DNA of 64,000 bases from Osedax fenrisi (taxonomy: Eukaryota; Annelida; Polychaeta; Sabellida; Siboglinidae), in the NCBI GenBank assembly GCA_964019155.1, contig OZ025244.1, positions 4,796,184-4,860,183 of the forward strand. The letters are read 5' to 3'. The position numbers and the translations under genes were made by a program. Under the pieces are notes generated by a model, which had not been told where the DNA came from, ran no database searches, and was given only the letters and a program-made list of their open reading frames with translations. Below, in pieces: positions 24,401 to 33,493 of the stretch (position 1 is its first letter; each line of letters opens with the position of its first letter).

Positions 24401-25592
24401 ATTTCAATGATGTACAGATTACATAGCAGAGGGCTTTAATTTTGATATATAATACCATATTAATAGTATACTATCATATATGATAAAAGTTCTTTACTAT
24501 ACTATATATTGTTCTTAATTATAAAAAATATTCTACGATAAAAATCTACAACACTCTATATATATACACATAATTAATATACACATCCTGCCACCGCTAG
24601 TATCGAAATCATTGAACTAGATTTATGTTTGACGAGGTGTCTATAGATACAATGTTTCATTGTTCTATTAAATTACATGACATATAAGTTAGATTATACC
24701 CACCAAATAGATTTGTATAACATTTAAAACCCATGTATCCTATTGCTTTGTTATATATTAGTAATGAACGCTTAGTTTTTTAATAAATAATATTTGAATA
24801 CATATTATTTTACATTTTAAAAGTGTATAGTTTGATATAAATTTATTTTATAAACAAAATATTTTTCACTAAATATTGGTTGCATTGCAATAATCGAATA
24901 ATACGAATTTGTTTAAGTTTCATATCCTATCTTAGAAAAATCCTTAATTATAGAATACAATTATTAAAAATTTGTTATAAGAACATGCATGTATTAACAT
25001 AATTATTATTTTTAGTTTAAATAAATTCTAATGTATTAGTTATTATCCTGTGGTTATTATAAAAGTAGTTATTTTTGTATACAAAGAGTCATACTTTAGT
25101 ATATAAGTAGTGTTATAAGTTCAATTATATTGTTTTAAATATAATAAAATTATGCTACAATAATATAATAATAATATATTATATTTAATTGGTTTATATT
25201 TTATTTTGTCAGTCAATTAAGGTAATTTCGTATATTTAATTGGATAAAAGTTTATATTTAAAAAAGTAGGTGGATAGTATTCTTCATTCCTATATATTTA
25301 AGTCCATACGTAGAAAATTATACATTTAAAAATCTACAAAAATATATGAAAAATATAATACCATTATTAATATTTTTTCAATAAATTTATACTAAAAAGG
25401 ATTTTTATAAATTATATAAACAAATTTCATTCTATTAAATATTAATATTATAACTTATATATATATATATATTATGTTTACCTGTTCTTTAGACATCTCT
25501 TCAGTCGATATTCCATCTATTACCGTTGGTGTTTTTGACTTGGCAGCCTTTTTCCCTTTCCCCTTCTTCCCTTTTCCCTTTTTCTTTGGAGG
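13997..25592 (-). CDS. GAS8: GAS8/DRC4, nexin-dynein regulatory complex subunit 4 (12 of about 13 exons)
   Basis: Spliced minus-strand gene. The join, in transcript order, is 25592-25482, 23141-23058, 22265-22152, 21704-21598, 19255-19156, 18541-18422, 18291-18151, 17831-17664, 16913-16827, 16339-16130, 15748-15683, 14146-13997. It gives 485 residues and a TGA stop, near the human length of about 478. Every intron boundary used is AG...GT. DRC4 is a rod-like coiled-coil protein of the axonemal nexin-dynein regulatory complex; with DRC1 and DRC2 it forms the base plate on doublet microtubules and is needed for ciliary and flagellar motility. The product shows a lysine/glycine-rich N-terminus, heptad-rich helices throughout, the conserved GAS block (KNYYNDITLNNLALIN) and the family C-terminus GQGPAGLVSAPT. 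The exon with the start codon was not identified; it may be only ATG, since the first exon seen begins PPKKKGK where relatives have MAPKKKGK. Confidence 0.95.
14147..15682 (-). other. Last GAS8 intron (1.5 kb), AT-rich
   Basis: Bounded by the donor at 15682-15681 and the acceptor at 14148-14147. Contains (TA)n at about 14350-14370 and 14550-14572. No nested gene was seen. Confidence 0.85.
15683..15748 (-). CDS. GAS8: GAS8 coding exon 12, 22 codons
   Basis: Encodes DVLDSKNSAIKDLQYELAR plus VCK, almost identical to the vertebrate sequence. Acceptor TACAG, donor AAG|GTAATA. Phase 0. Confidence 0.96.
16130..16339 (-). CDS. GAS8: GAS8 coding exon 11, 70 codons
   Basis: The largest exon. It encodes VQEERDELYRKFVKSIHEVQ, QKSSFKNLLLEKKLSTLADT, LEKKEAQLNEVLSASNLDPT and ALTVVTRKLE. 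The block NEVL(S/A)ASNLDP is diagnostic of DRC4. Acceptor TGCAG, donor GAG|GTTATC. Local GC content is clearly higher than in the surrounding introns. Confidence 0.97.
16827..16913 (-). CDS. GAS8: GAS8 coding exon 10, 29 codons
   Basis: Encodes SAKARLRVLNGNHKELSWEH and EVLEQRFER, matching the family motif KARLKV...WEHEVLEQRF. Acceptor TATAG, donor AGG|GTAATC. Phase 0. Confidence 0.94.
17066..17152. repeat. AT cruciform (long perfect inverted repeat)
   Basis: AATAAATTATTAAATAAATA (about 17066) reappears as its inverted complement at about 17133-17152. The two arms are separated by (TA)n tracts that are themselves self-complementary, so nearly the whole 87 bp can fold into one hairpin. It lies in the GAS8 intron between exons 9 and 10. 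Confidence 0.85.
17617..17653. promoter_or_regulatory. Cluster of three AP-1-type words in GAS8 intron
   Basis: TGAGTCA (17617-17623), TGACTCA (17631-17637) and TGACTCA (17647-17653). The first two form an inverted repeat, CATGAGTCAT...ATGACTCATG. The cluster ends ten bases from exon 9. TGA(G/C)TCA is the classical bZIP AP-1 site; function here is unproven. Confidence 0.4.
17664..17831 (-). CDS. GAS8: GAS8 coding exon 9, 56 codons
   Basis: Encodes EQVEEMKKKEDRLEKQMAEV, MSENKKLVEPLQKAREEV and DELRRQLSNYDKDKQALA. Strong coiled-coil heptads; PLQKAREE and QLxNY are family-conserved. Acceptor ACCAG, donor GCG|GTTAGT. Phase 0. Three TGA(G/C)TCA words lie in the intron immediately beyond the donor. 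Confidence 0.97.
18151..18291 (-). CDS. GAS8: GAS8 coding exon 8, 47 codons
   Basis: Encodes the best conserved part of the protein, the start of the GAS domain: TEIHEIEERKNGQINTLMKN, then HEKAFSDIKNYYNDITLNN and LALINTLK. Acceptor TGCAG, donor AAG|GTTTAC. Phase 0 both ends. Separated from exon 7 by only about 130 bp, the shortest intron of the gene. Confidence 0.97.
18422..18541 (-). CDS. GAS8: GAS8 coding exon 7, 40 codons
   Basis: Encodes EHDERETEQRTHFIREADEI and EHKYEKKMRSLRDDLDLRRK. The end matches the conserved YDKKMKMLRDELDLRRK motif. Acceptor TTTAG, donor AAG|GTCATC, a weaker donor than its neighbours. Phase 0 both ends. Confidence 0.94.
19156..19255 (-). CDS. GAS8: GAS8 coding exon 6, 33 codons plus 1 nt
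   Basis: Encodes SDELTLRKDKRSLKVELKEQ and QLSHEDVIKSLKK. Matches the human segment LRKDMRALKVELKEQEL. Acceptor AATAG, donor AAA|GTTTAC. Too short and interrupted to appear as a long ORF; it was found by homology and splice sites. Confidence 0.92.
19431..20303. mobile_element. 873-bp hAT-like non-autonomous element in GAS8 intron
   Basis: Both ends begin with the same 12-bp inverted repeat TGATGGGCACGA. Subterminal regions are full of GATCG words, and one long word (CGTTAGAAAATGATCGA) is repeated in direct orientation near both ends. The interior is AT-rich with frequent stops, so there is no transposase. The TGATGGGCACG end resembles those of hAT elements, but an exact 8-bp target duplication is not visible in the TA-rich flanks. 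A related word (GCTTCTATAATTAC...CTAAATC.GATAAT) recurs at 21340-21400. Confidence 0.65.
21406..21437. repeat. (AT)n microsatellite in GAS8 intron
   Basis: About 16 AT dinucleotides, followed by GATA units. Confidence 0.95.
21598..21704 (-). CDS. GAS8: GAS8 coding exon 5, 35 codons plus 2 nt
   Basis: Encodes VYKQKVKHLLYEHQNNVSE and MKAENTVALKLSQDQH. The exon ends in AG and is completed by A of the next exon to give Arg; this is the only non-phase-0 junction found in the gene. The open frame runs on into the intron, so ORF callers overextend it. Confidence 0.96.
22152..22265 (-). CDS. GAS8: GAS8 coding exon 4, 38 codons
   Basis: Encodes VNTFWEINKRQFEEKKAEL and RNKDREMEDAEEKHQIEIK. Human has the same FWEI...EEKKAELRNKDREME core. 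Acceptor TGCAG, donor AAA|GTAGGC. Phase 0 both ends. Confidence 0.96.
22740..23040. repeat. Degenerate short repeats in GAS8 intron 3
   Basis: Words of the type ACCATAGAC(T/C)(A/G)TAC recur about five times, bracketed by GTGGGAGTGACTAA (about 22756) and GTGAGAGTGACTAA (about 23016). Degenerate and partly inverted; origin unclear. Confidence 0.4.
23058..23141 (-). CDS. GAS8: GAS8 coding exon 3, 28 codons
   Basis: Encodes LEEHIIRLREELDRERE followed by ERNYFQLERDK, a near-invariant stretch in DRC4 proteins. Acceptor AACAG and donor AAG|GTATGA. Phase 0 both ends. Confidence 0.96.
23142..25481 (-). other. GAS8 intron 2, 2.3 kb, with a local duplication
   Basis: AT-rich non-coding. A segment of about 70 bp containing CAAAGAAATAAGTATTTGAG and AAAGGGTTATATATAC is duplicated in tandem at about 24128-24200 and 24206-24271. 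No nested gene seen. Confidence 0.7.
25482..25592 (-). CDS. GAS8: GAS8 coding exon 2 (first exon found), 37 codons
   Basis: Encodes a basic low-complexity head of Lys/Gly repeats (PPKKKGKGKKGKGKKAAK), then TPTVIDGISTEEMSKEQ. The latter corresponds to the conserved IVDGL...EDMSKEQ of vertebrate DRC4. Acceptor ATAG before CCT and donor CAG|GTAAAC. Phase 0 at both ends. Confidence 0.93.
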
Positions 25593-27278
25593 CTATAGAT
25601 TATGTAATTATAATTAGCATTAGAAAATACACTATTATATATGATGTATTATCTTATACATTTTAAATAATATGTAAATGTTATAATTTAATTTATATTA
25701 TGCTATTTCTATTATATTTAAATTATATTTAATATTTAAATAGAAAATATAAGTTATATAGATATGTTATTAAAATATTTAAAGAGTGATTAAAATAAAT
25801 ATGATAATTGTAATTAATTGAGAATATATTTCATCATTACAATTAATGGAGGCAACGGATTAACGGCAACTTTATGAATATTAAACATGAATATTTTAAA
25901 TTACTATTATTTCTATATACACTAATGCTGATAGTATATATTAAGTATATATTTCATTATTTTATACTATTATATTGTTAACCATATTTAATATGATATG
26001 ATATTATTATAATAATCATATAATTTATATATTCAATGAATATATTCATCCATATTTATATTTATTTCAAAAGTTACTAATATCATATTAAATATCATCT
26101 TTAAGATGTGTTAAAATATATAGTTTAAGAATATAATCTACTATTTATAATGTAGGTTAACTTATACTATAATAGTAGTATCTATATGATACATTTTCAT
26201 AATAATTATGATAATTATGATAATTCAAATTTATTTTGTTCTAAAATAAAATTGCCTATTTTTCGTATACAGCCAATTAATGATCTGTTATAAATTAATT
26301 ATGGTGTATTATTATAAATTAATATTACATTTTTTTAATATTTAATACACTAAATATAGTAAATATATACATTTAAATATATTATTATTATTATAATTAT
26401 TAATTTAATATAATAATTTTTCAAAATAATTTTGAAAATATATAAAATATCGATTATAATTTTATAATATATATGATTCATTTTAAATATCTCTCTTAAT
26501 TTATATGATATTTAGTTTTCATTAATTGATATTCATACCATTATATATTATTTATAAATATAGTATAATATATATTATTGATTTATTGTTTATCAAATAT
26601 TCAAAATACGTTACTATAGTAAACACATATAGTAGAGAGTTGTTATTATGGTTTTAATATATAAATACATGTTTTCTCTAGAATAAATATTAATAATTTA
26701 AAAAATATCTTAATTTAAACACCAAGGTATATTTTATGGTCTATTACAAAGCCTAAATACTTTGCTATTAGCTATACCATATACAACATTGCCATTATAT
26801 AAGTTATTTATATTAGAGTATATCATTTTAATTAAAATACCTTATATTTATATAAGTAAATATCATATTTACTAAGTATGGGATTCCAAAGTGATAATAA
26901 TAATAATAATGATTTGAAAAAGTAGTCAGTAATCTCGGACGAAATAATTTCAGACTAGATAATATCGGACGATATATTAAATTTAGTTTATTTTATAAAT
27001 ATTGTATATTATATTTGGAATTAGTATTTAGTCAAGAAATTATAAATTTTAAAATAATAGTCATAAAAGTTGAAAAATGAAAAATTGCATCATTATCATA
27101 GTGATCATGATGATCATATGATAATATTATTGTACATATAATGTTATATTATATAGTGTTATTTTCAGTTAATTAAATATATTACAGTTATTCAGTTAAT
27201 TTAATATAGCAGTACAAAATGATAATCTCATATAACTTGTGCATGTACTATTACCATCTATAAAACATTCTATGTTCA
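25593..27278. other. AT-rich DNA upstream of first GAS8 exon found
   Basis: Expected to hold GAS8 intron 1 and perhaps the start-codon exon. One possible position is a minus-strand ATG at 27257-27255 directly followed by GTAATA. Splicing from there to exon 2 would give MPPKKKGK, but equivalent ATG|GT words occur elsewhere (for example around 26775), so no choice is justified. Confidence 0.35.
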
Positions 27279-28357
27279 GGGGGGGGGGCATATCCCCTGT
27301 TCCCCCTGTTGCAGCGCCCCTACTGGGGATGTGGTGAGCGCGAAAAGACTGTGTGTAACCATTAACTTAATATTATAAAATATACGTATATTAAACACTA
27401 TACCTATAAAGTATTTATATATATTTATTAAATATATCATATATTATATCTAGAGAAAAATTTGTATATACGAAATAATATTACTATTAGTAACCAGTTT
27501 TTAATAGTAGATTAGAGTTAATTACATTTATTAGATATATAATTCTATCATGTATACTTCGCTCCCACAAACCAATCACATCAATTATATATAGAAATTA
27601 TTTGTGTCGGTTTCCATGATACCTGTATAATTGTTCTTTATTTAAATGTATTTAATTAAATATTAATAAATTATATCATAATTATATATATATTTATAAA
27701 TGTATTAAAATTCACAGTTTTTCAAAGTGTAGAAAATTAAATAACAGAAAATATAAGGTTTTAATATATATATAAATTTATATATTGAGATATTATATAT
27801 TATTTAATGAATTTATTTAAAGTACCACTTATAATTAACAATTTTTAATTATTATATTTATTCAGAATATACCACCTAATACCCCACCTAATATGATACC
27901 TATACAACAAACCATGCCACCTCAAATACATATAATCCAATACCTACTACAGCACGCCTACTACAGCACACCTACTACAGTACTGACTACTACACCTATA
28001 CAACAAACCATGCCACCCCATATACAGCACACCTACTACACCACCTATACAACAAACCATGCCACCCCATACAGTAGTACGCCTACCTCACAGTATCATG
28101 AGTCTAACGAGAGATACGATAGTACATCGCCTACGTAAGAGAAACAACAACGACTACAGATGGGCTAAATACGACGCTCAGGATAAAGTGTGGGCAGTTT
28201 GTATCTATCACTCCCTATCTTATATCTATATCCCTATTTATTTATATCTATATCACTCCCTATCTAGTTGAGACTCCCTATCTAGTAGTAATATTTCCCA
28301 GTAGTAGTAACCAATAGGGGCGCTGCAACAGGGGGGACGTGGGGGGATATGTCCCCT
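27279..28357. mobile_element. About 1.08-kb element bounded by inverted G/C-rich ends
   Basis: Near the left end, GGGGGGGCATATCCCC is followed by CCCCCTGTTGCAGCGCCCCT (27304-27321). The same order appears inverted at the right end (CCAATAGGGGCGCTGCAACA from 28311, then GGGGGATATGTCCCC to 28356). The match is about 40 of 48 positions with small gaps. The inside carries an imperfect repeat with the word CCTATACAACAAACCATGCC three times. Just outside the right end lie additional related words (GGGGGACC...GGTCCCCC, CAGCGCCCCTA). The class is not certain and no transposase was seen. Confidence 0.55.
27893..28138 (+). other. 81-codon repeat-derived ORF of unknown status
   Basis: The frame encodes a Thr/Pro/Tyr/Gln-rich peptide with recurring PIQQTMPP. 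The recurrence follows the DNA repeat CCTATACAACAAACCATGCC at about 27898, 27989 and 28043, and the third copy is in another frame. An overlapping frame (28059-28271) contains DYRWAKYDAQDKVWAV before low-complexity sequence. It lies wholly inside the inverted-repeat element, so it is either remnant coding sequence or chance. No family recognised. Confidence 0.2.
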
Positions 28358-28516
28358 CCACTTTATAATCTAGGGGGACCTACTATGTATTGGTCCCCCC
28401 CTACTTTTACCGCAACATTTATTTTGATTGGTGGTGCCCCTACATACACAGCATCGTTCCAGCGCCCCTAATAATCAGTAGTTGCTAGTATAGCCAAGTA
28501 GTAACTAGTAGTTATT

Positions 28517-28530
28517 GTACCCAATGGTAC
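28517..28530. promoter_or_regulatory. CCAAT-containing inverted word between the divergent genes
   Basis: GTACCCAATGGTAC: GTACC and GGTAC arms around a CCAAT box, about 60 bp before the half-site repeat. It is a possible core promoter element for either divergent gene. Confidence 0.25.
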
Positions 28531-28578
28531 TACTCTGAAGTGATTTCACACTCCTCAGTCATCGCGCGTACATTCATA

Positions 28579-28761
28579 GTTCAAGGTCATTAATTATTTA
28601 TGAGGTCAAAGTAATTACGTATTTAATAAGTCAAGGTCATTATCTATTAGTAAGTCAATATCATTGAGTCTTTAGTAAGTCGAGGTTATTCATTATTTAA
28701 TAAGCCAAGGTCATTAATATTTATTAAGTCAAGGTCATTCATATATATTAAGTCAATGTCA
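28579..28761 (+). promoter_or_regulatory. Eight-unit repeat of nuclear-receptor half-site TCAAGGTCA
   Basis: A degenerate tandem repeat of about 24.5 bp places the word TCAAGGTCA or a close variant at 28581, 28603 (AGGTCAAAG), 28631, 28655 (TCAATATCA), 28680 (TCGAGGTTA), 28705 (CCAAGGTCA), 28729 and 28753 (TCAATGTCA). TCAAGGTCA is the extended monomer site bound by NR5A and ERR-type nuclear receptors. The array ends directly in front of the Nudix gene start and could act as its promoter or enhancer; binding is inference. Confidence 0.5.
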
Positions 28762-28788
28762 CTTCAGACAGGTTTAAAGCTCACTAAA

Positions 28789-28932
28789 ATGACTAAGAGA
28801 GTCGGTACTACACACTACCAATGCCTGCCTGACACATCGACTGAGGTCACCGCCACGGAGATAGATTCGCAGCTTTACGCCAACACTAGACACGCCCCCA
28901 AGTCTGCTGTTCTAGTCGCGTTGTTCTGGAAG
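28789..28932 (+). CDS. NUDT7: Nudix gene exon 1, 48 codons
   Basis: Begins MTKRVGTTHYQCLPDTS and ends HAPKSAVLVALFWK, the last part being the first beta strand of the Nudix fold. I prefer ATG 28789 (context AAAATGA). An in-frame ATG at 28756 would add MSLQTGLKLTK, but it sits inside the last unit of the half-site repeat. Donor AAG|GTATTA, phase 0. Confidence 0.75.
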
Positions 28933-31900
28933 GTATTATATAACACGATTATATAGATAGATAGATATATAGTTTATCGTGGTTTACGAAACAAAACTAC
29001 CCCAAACGAAAAAGTATATAAAAATCTTAAGGGGATCCCGCACATTTAAAGTGATGATAATTTATTTTTTTTAATATTTATTTTTATTACATAATACAAC
29101 TTATTCTAGTGTTTTTTAGTATCTGTAAAAAATTAGACATGAATTCAGTCTAGAAAGGCACAAAAATGTGTTTTATGACGATAAGATAATGCTATATTAT
29201 ATACTATTTAATATTACATTTTTATGCTGTCAAACTTCAAACGCTGTTTTCTCAGAATAATTATTTCGCTCTAGGTATGTGCATTCAAAAATATAGAACA
29301 TAAAAACTATTATAATTATAATATTCATTTTTTTACTTTATGTAGAATTTAATTATGTGAATAGTAAAATAGAGAGATAATTATTAAAATGTATAGAATT
29401 CATTGTATAAAATGATAATTTCTATAGAAATACCATCATTATAGTATCGCTAATTTTTAATTTAGATATATATATATAATAAAATAAATAATAATATTAA
29501 AAATAACTTTCTATTTTCCTATGCATGTATATGTTAAGAATACATTACAAAAAAAAGTAGGTCAATTGAATGAATATAATATCAGTTCTATTTTTTTAGT
29601 GGACCTATATTTTTCCTATCTATTTATACGCAAAATAGGCAAATTGCGTGTTATGTGCGTGATCCCCTTAATAATAAATCAACAATTGATTTACGCGGGA
29701 TGATTAAAATAAAGCCACTAAATAACTATAAATAATAAAGTTTCGTATTATCATTAGATTATTTCAACATTTGCATATTATTAGGAACACCTACGAGGGA
29801 TCGACTTGATTATGATAAGTGCCAATACGTCACCAACATCATTGTATGCATTATCGTTGTGTATATCTCAGCTTCCTATTGTCATCTGTATATTTACAGC
29901 TGTATATTTACACAAATAACAAATTAATCGAGAACTATAAAGAAGTTATTGCTTTATTGGATTTTTTAATAATGTATATATAAATATACCTAGTTATGAT
30001 GTTGTAAATTAAATATATTTAATATTGCGTGTATTTAGTTATAAATATTGTCAATATAAATATATACTTTGTAGTATAAAATCATTTTTAATTAGAAATA
30101 TGTGTATCGTGAAATATAGCTAGTTTATCTTAAATATAATAAATAACATTCGATACAAATATGATCTAATTTATTTAATTCAACAATTTCAATCTCCAGG
30201 ATAATGAATTATGCGTTTGGCTGACTAAAAGAGCTGAGCACATCTTTGACCCCGGAAGTATTGCATTTCCTGGAGGAAAAAGAGATAGGTGTGGACAACT
30301 AGAGATTTATATAAAACTTATATTAAATATGTAATATATTTAATGTATTTAATAGAATATCATCTAGTAAATACACCAATATATTTAATTATATTTTGGA
30401 TAGTAGAATTCAATACAAATTTCTATCATTAGAATTAGCTATACTCAATATAAGAATTAGCTATAGATTTATTATTAATAATTATACATATGTCCATGTT
30501 AACATTGAATGTCCAATGTATATACATTGTACATTAGACCGGTTCGTACTTTTTTTTTCTTCGTAATTTTATAAACCTTCACATCTATGACAATTATGTA
30601 TGCTATGATGAATAAGTTTTTAAAATTATAGACCTATATCTTAAATAGTTTTATGTCACGAGACCTTTTTATTTTAACATTGAATACATATAAAATTTAA
30701 CATGGGGGAGATATAGAAATAAGTTTTATTCAATTTTTATAAAATTGACTGATTTTTTTAAGCCAACTATGGATGTATCCTAGAAACATATATTACAAGT
30801 AGTATTAACAATACAACATATTTTTCATTACAATCTAGATGCCCACATTTTATAAAATAATTTTAGTAAAAAAAAATATCTAAAAATCGTTTAATTTAAT
30901 ATAAATAAATTATTACAATTTAATTTAAAAAATTAAAATATATAATTTATAGATAATAATACAATTAAAATTAATTATAAAAAAATTCTTTTTTGAAAAA
31001 AAAATTAAAATCATTTTTAAATTTTGTTGGATTTTATTTGAAATATGAAATACAAAATATGTTTAAATTTTTTTCATTTTTTTAATTTTATTTGTTTAAA
31101 TGACATTTATATCTAACTTATATCCACAATTCAATACAATATGATCACTCAAATTTATGTAAAGTATAATTATATATATTAATTTAAAAAAATTAATTAT
31201 TTTTTTGAATTATTTTGAAATAAATACTTTGTAAAATGGTGTATTTTCTCGAGTTTTAGGAGTCATTAATATTGGTTATTTGTAGATATAAAAATGAAAT
31301 ATAGATATAATATTAATAATAATTATAAATAATGGTATATATTATATTAATTCATTAAATATAATACAAATATATAATTAATTTTAAATTTTTTTATTTT
31401 AAATGTAAACATCAAAGATAATATATAATATGGTGGAATGACTATTATACATGTAATATTTTAAATTAAATTTTAAAATATTAATTTATATTTCAAACTT
31501 TAAATGCTTCGTGACCAAAGGTAATTATTTTTTTATAAAAATTGTTAATACATATTATACTAAAATATAGATATATATTTGTATATATTAATACATATGT
31601 ATTATATTTTATATGAAGGATTAAAAATTGATTCGAACGAACCGGTCTATTGTACATAGTAAATTAGTAATAATTAGTAAATTAAATAGTTGTACTAATT
31701 TTCGTTACCGATGTAAAATTCTATACAAACATCCTTAATTAGAATTATTATAGATATATACTATGTTCGGTGTACATTAACCAAGGCGTTTTTTTATTAT
31801 ATGTAAACCAAATTTTAATTTTGGTACCATGCCGATTTGGGTATCAATTATCTTTGTTTAGTTACATACAAGTACAATTTAGGAACAGTTTACTGAATAG

Positions 31901-32503
31901 TACCTATGTAGCTACATTATTATAATAAAAACATATATTATAATATGATATCGTACATTATGAAAATAATACGTCTAATATTGTACTATTATTTTAAAAT
32001 TTATTAGATTATCTATAATATATATACAATAAATACTACTTATTTCAGTCAAAATATGTACTGCTTATTATAGTTATAACATTTATTATAACTTATATTA
32101 TTAATAATTACTTATATTTAATAAAGTTTCATTATTAGCACTCGTTATTCTAATTTAAAATTTATAATTTAAATATACATATTGATTAATTTATTCTATA
32201 TATTTATCTACTATTGTTATGTTGTATACAATTTAAAATTTGAGTTTTATTTTTATATTATATTTATTTTCAAAAAACTATATACATATTTATATATATT
32301 TATATGTATATATAAATATATATATATATATATATTTAATAATAATAATAATAATAATAAAATCAGATTTGGCAATTGCCTGGGTGAAGGAAGAAGCTGA
32401 GCTTATCAAGTCTTTCACCCTTTTATGATTACGAGGAGAAAAAATTATATAGGAATATAATTAAAATCAAGAAATAGTAGAACAAAAAATAGAGTAAAAA
32501 TTA

Positions 32504-32554
<51 letters not shown>

Positions 32555-33417
32555 GTAATAGTACACACATTACCACAATAGTATGCACGAAGATGAATTA
32601 ATGGTAGCACTACGAGAGGCTCACGAAGAGATAGGTCTGCCACCCCACCTGTTCACATACATCTGTACCCTACACCCCATCATGGCTGGTTTAGTAGTAG
32701 TAGTGAAGTATACCCCCGCTAGTACTGTGTACCCCCCACAAGTATTGTACCCCCCCTACTAGTATTATATACCCCCTTACTAGTGTTGTACCCCCCTTAC
32801 TAGTGTTGTGTACCCCCCTAGTAGTGTTGTGTACCCCCATAGTACTATGTATCCCCCTACGCCTCTCTATTCTGTACTGGTATCGTTGATACGTTCAATA
32901 AGTAGTTACCAAGTATACTGCATCTGGTTTCCTTAGAACATTATATTAATGATGAAATAAACATTAAAGTTACATTAATTAGTAAAATACTTTCATTAAT
33001 CTGCATGCAAACATCAAAATTACATTATAATATATCATCATATATATATATATATTTATTAGTAATGTTGATAAAGTTGCGTTGAGCACAATATATTTTA
33101 ATATTGAAATCAATACGTTTAATTTCAATTCACTCACGCATCATTACCTACCTACCTGTCATACATACCCGTTAGCCATCACGTGATCATGCTGTACACC
33201 AGTACGATACATGCTATGTCACCACCCATGCACATATGTACTTATCTGTATCGTAATGCAACCAGCTGATAACGAGATGTGCTCCTTCCGTGTCAAGTTT
33301 CCCGATACGAGCTATAAATATGTTTTATTTAAATATCCACATCGTCATCGCACATTAAACTATACCATCGATACATTCGCAGAGAACACTCTTAATCTGA
33401 GACTACAATTCAGGCGA

Positions 33418-33493
<76 letters not shown>

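Noticed and set aside
29521..29703. 60-codon ORF inside the TTAA element as transposase remnant
   Set aside because: No catalytic DDD/DDE motif or recognisable transposase segment; it crosses the right inverted end.
32182..32428. Plus-strand ORFs 5' of Nudix exon 3
   Set aside because: Composed of Y/I/F from TA-rich intron and (AAT)n; no family match and no suitable splice context.
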